Assembly: GCA_024638355.1 (NCBI GenBank)
Contig: JAHEKO010000119.1
Coordinates: 1 to 5,946 of the forward strand
Length of the DNA: 5,946 bases
DNA from: Acidobacteriota bacterium
GTDB taxonomy: Bacteria > Acidobacteriota > Thermoanaerobaculia > Multivoradales > JAHEKO01
Reading direction: 5' to 3'
The notes beneath the pieces were generated by a model. It did not search any database. It was not told the DNA's origin and saw only the letters and a program-made list of their open reading frames with translations. Positions 5,567 to 5,946 of this stretch are shown here, piece by piece. Both the position numbers and the translations under genes were made by a program. The first letter of the stretch is position 1; the number at the start of each line of letters is the position of its first letter.

Positions 5567-5946
5567 CTAGCGCTTGTCGAGCCGCGCCTCGACCGGCAGG
5601 TGAGCCACTCCGGCGAAGCGGTAGGTGTCGCCCGGGATGACCTGGAACGAGAGCGCGTTGTCGATCCAATCGTGATTCTCGGAAACGTGGCCGGTCGGGG
5701 CGTGCACCGCGACCGTGACCGAGTAGTGACCGTGGCCCAGCTGGAGGTCGAGCTCGAAGCGCGCCGTGACCCGGTCTCCGGAGCGGGCCGGGGGCGCCGG
5801 CACGTCCAGGTAGGTGGTGTTGGCACCGAACACCTCGTTGCCGAGGCGGTCCCGGAGCAGAATGCCGACGGTGTACTCGTCGAGGTCGTGCTCGAACCGG
5901 AGGTCGATCTCGATCACCGCCCTCTCGCCCGTGGTGAACGACGCCG
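5567..5946 (-). CDS. Wzt-like polysaccharide ABC transporter protein, C-terminal carbohydrate-binding domain (5' end cut)
   Basis: About 125 residues are visible, open through the window edge and ending at TAG (5569-5567); the GTG at 5917 is an internal Val codon, not a start. Seen: a beta-sandwich pattern with FTTGERAVIEIDLRFEHDL, then VGILLRDRLGNEVFGANTTYLD, a FELDLQLGHGHYSVTVAV strand pair, DNALSFQV and a terminal GVAHLPVEARL. This order of motifs (GE near the N-terminus, xFGxNT in the middle, the LxxGxYxVxVxV strand, then the DNAxSFxV ending) is that of the Wzt C-terminal domain. In Wzt, the ATPase of the O-antigen ABC exporter, that domain reads the capped end of the polysaccharide before export across the inner membrane. 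The ATPase part is outside the window, so a glycosyltransferase or other protein carrying the same domain remains possible. It is the first visible gene of a minus-strand run with the TPR and propeller genes. Confidence 0.82.
   Translation of the reverse strand, partial: ASFTTGERAVIEIDLRFEHDLDEYTVGILLRDRLGNEVFGANTTYLDVPAPPARSGDRVTARFELDLQLGHGHYSVTVAVHAPTGHVSENHDWIDNALSFQVIPGDTYRFAGVAHLPVEARLDKR

Noticed and set aside
4431..5570. Open frame of about 380 codons on the plus strand opposite the TPR gene
   Set aside because: Low-complexity shadow of the TPR gene with no recognisable motif; the minus-strand frame has a full set of TPR units.
5550..5669. Alternative TPR gene start 40 codons upstream
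   Set aside because: It would overlap the Wzt-like domain's last coding bases out of frame and place a charged, Arg-rich stretch before the signal-like segment.

Overview
The window is very GC-rich, tightly packed bacterial DNA with six protein-coding genes and almost no intergenic space; the longest gap is 51 bases. I see no RNA gene, mobile element or CRISPR array. The GC-rich codon use fits several high-GC phyla. The combination of a secreted TPR protein with an ASPIC/UnbV beta-propeller protein, HutI and a Wzt-type export protein is typical of Acidobacteriota (for example Thermoanaerobaculia-like lineages), Planctomycetota and related groups. I lean towards Acidobacteriota, but that is inference from gene content, not a phylogenetic placement.

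Left half, plus strand (1-2479): the 3' end of a coiled-coil protein with a C4 zinc ribbon (1-479) overlaps by ATGA the start of a YggS/PROSC-type pyridoxal-phosphate homeostasis protein (476-1159). After 51 bases comes hutI, imidazolonepropionase of histidine breakdown (1211-2479), with a GTG start. These look like housekeeping and catabolic genes of one transcriptional direction. No other histidine-utilisation gene is visible.

Right half, minus strand, read from 5946 down to 2476: the C-terminal carbohydrate-binding domain of a Wzt-like O-antigen/polysaccharide ABC-transporter protein (5567-5946, cut by the window edge), then a predicted exported TPR protein (4155-5549), then a predicted exported seven-bladed calcium-loop propeller protein with a C-terminal ASPIC/UnbV domain (2476-4158). 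The last two overlap by ATGA, and a GGAGG ribosome binding site for the propeller gene lies inside the end of the TPR gene. The three genes look like one operon, which suggests, without proof, that the secreted TPR-propeller pair works at the cell envelope near an exported glycan.

The two halves converge with zero spacing: the TAG stop of hutI and the TAG stop of the propeller gene interlock on one CTAG palindrome (2476-2479). That palindrome is also the loop of a short GC-rich hairpin which could act on transcripts from both sides. Nothing here is clearly a wholly new system. The best candidate for follow-up is the Wzt / exported TPR / exported calcium-propeller operon.
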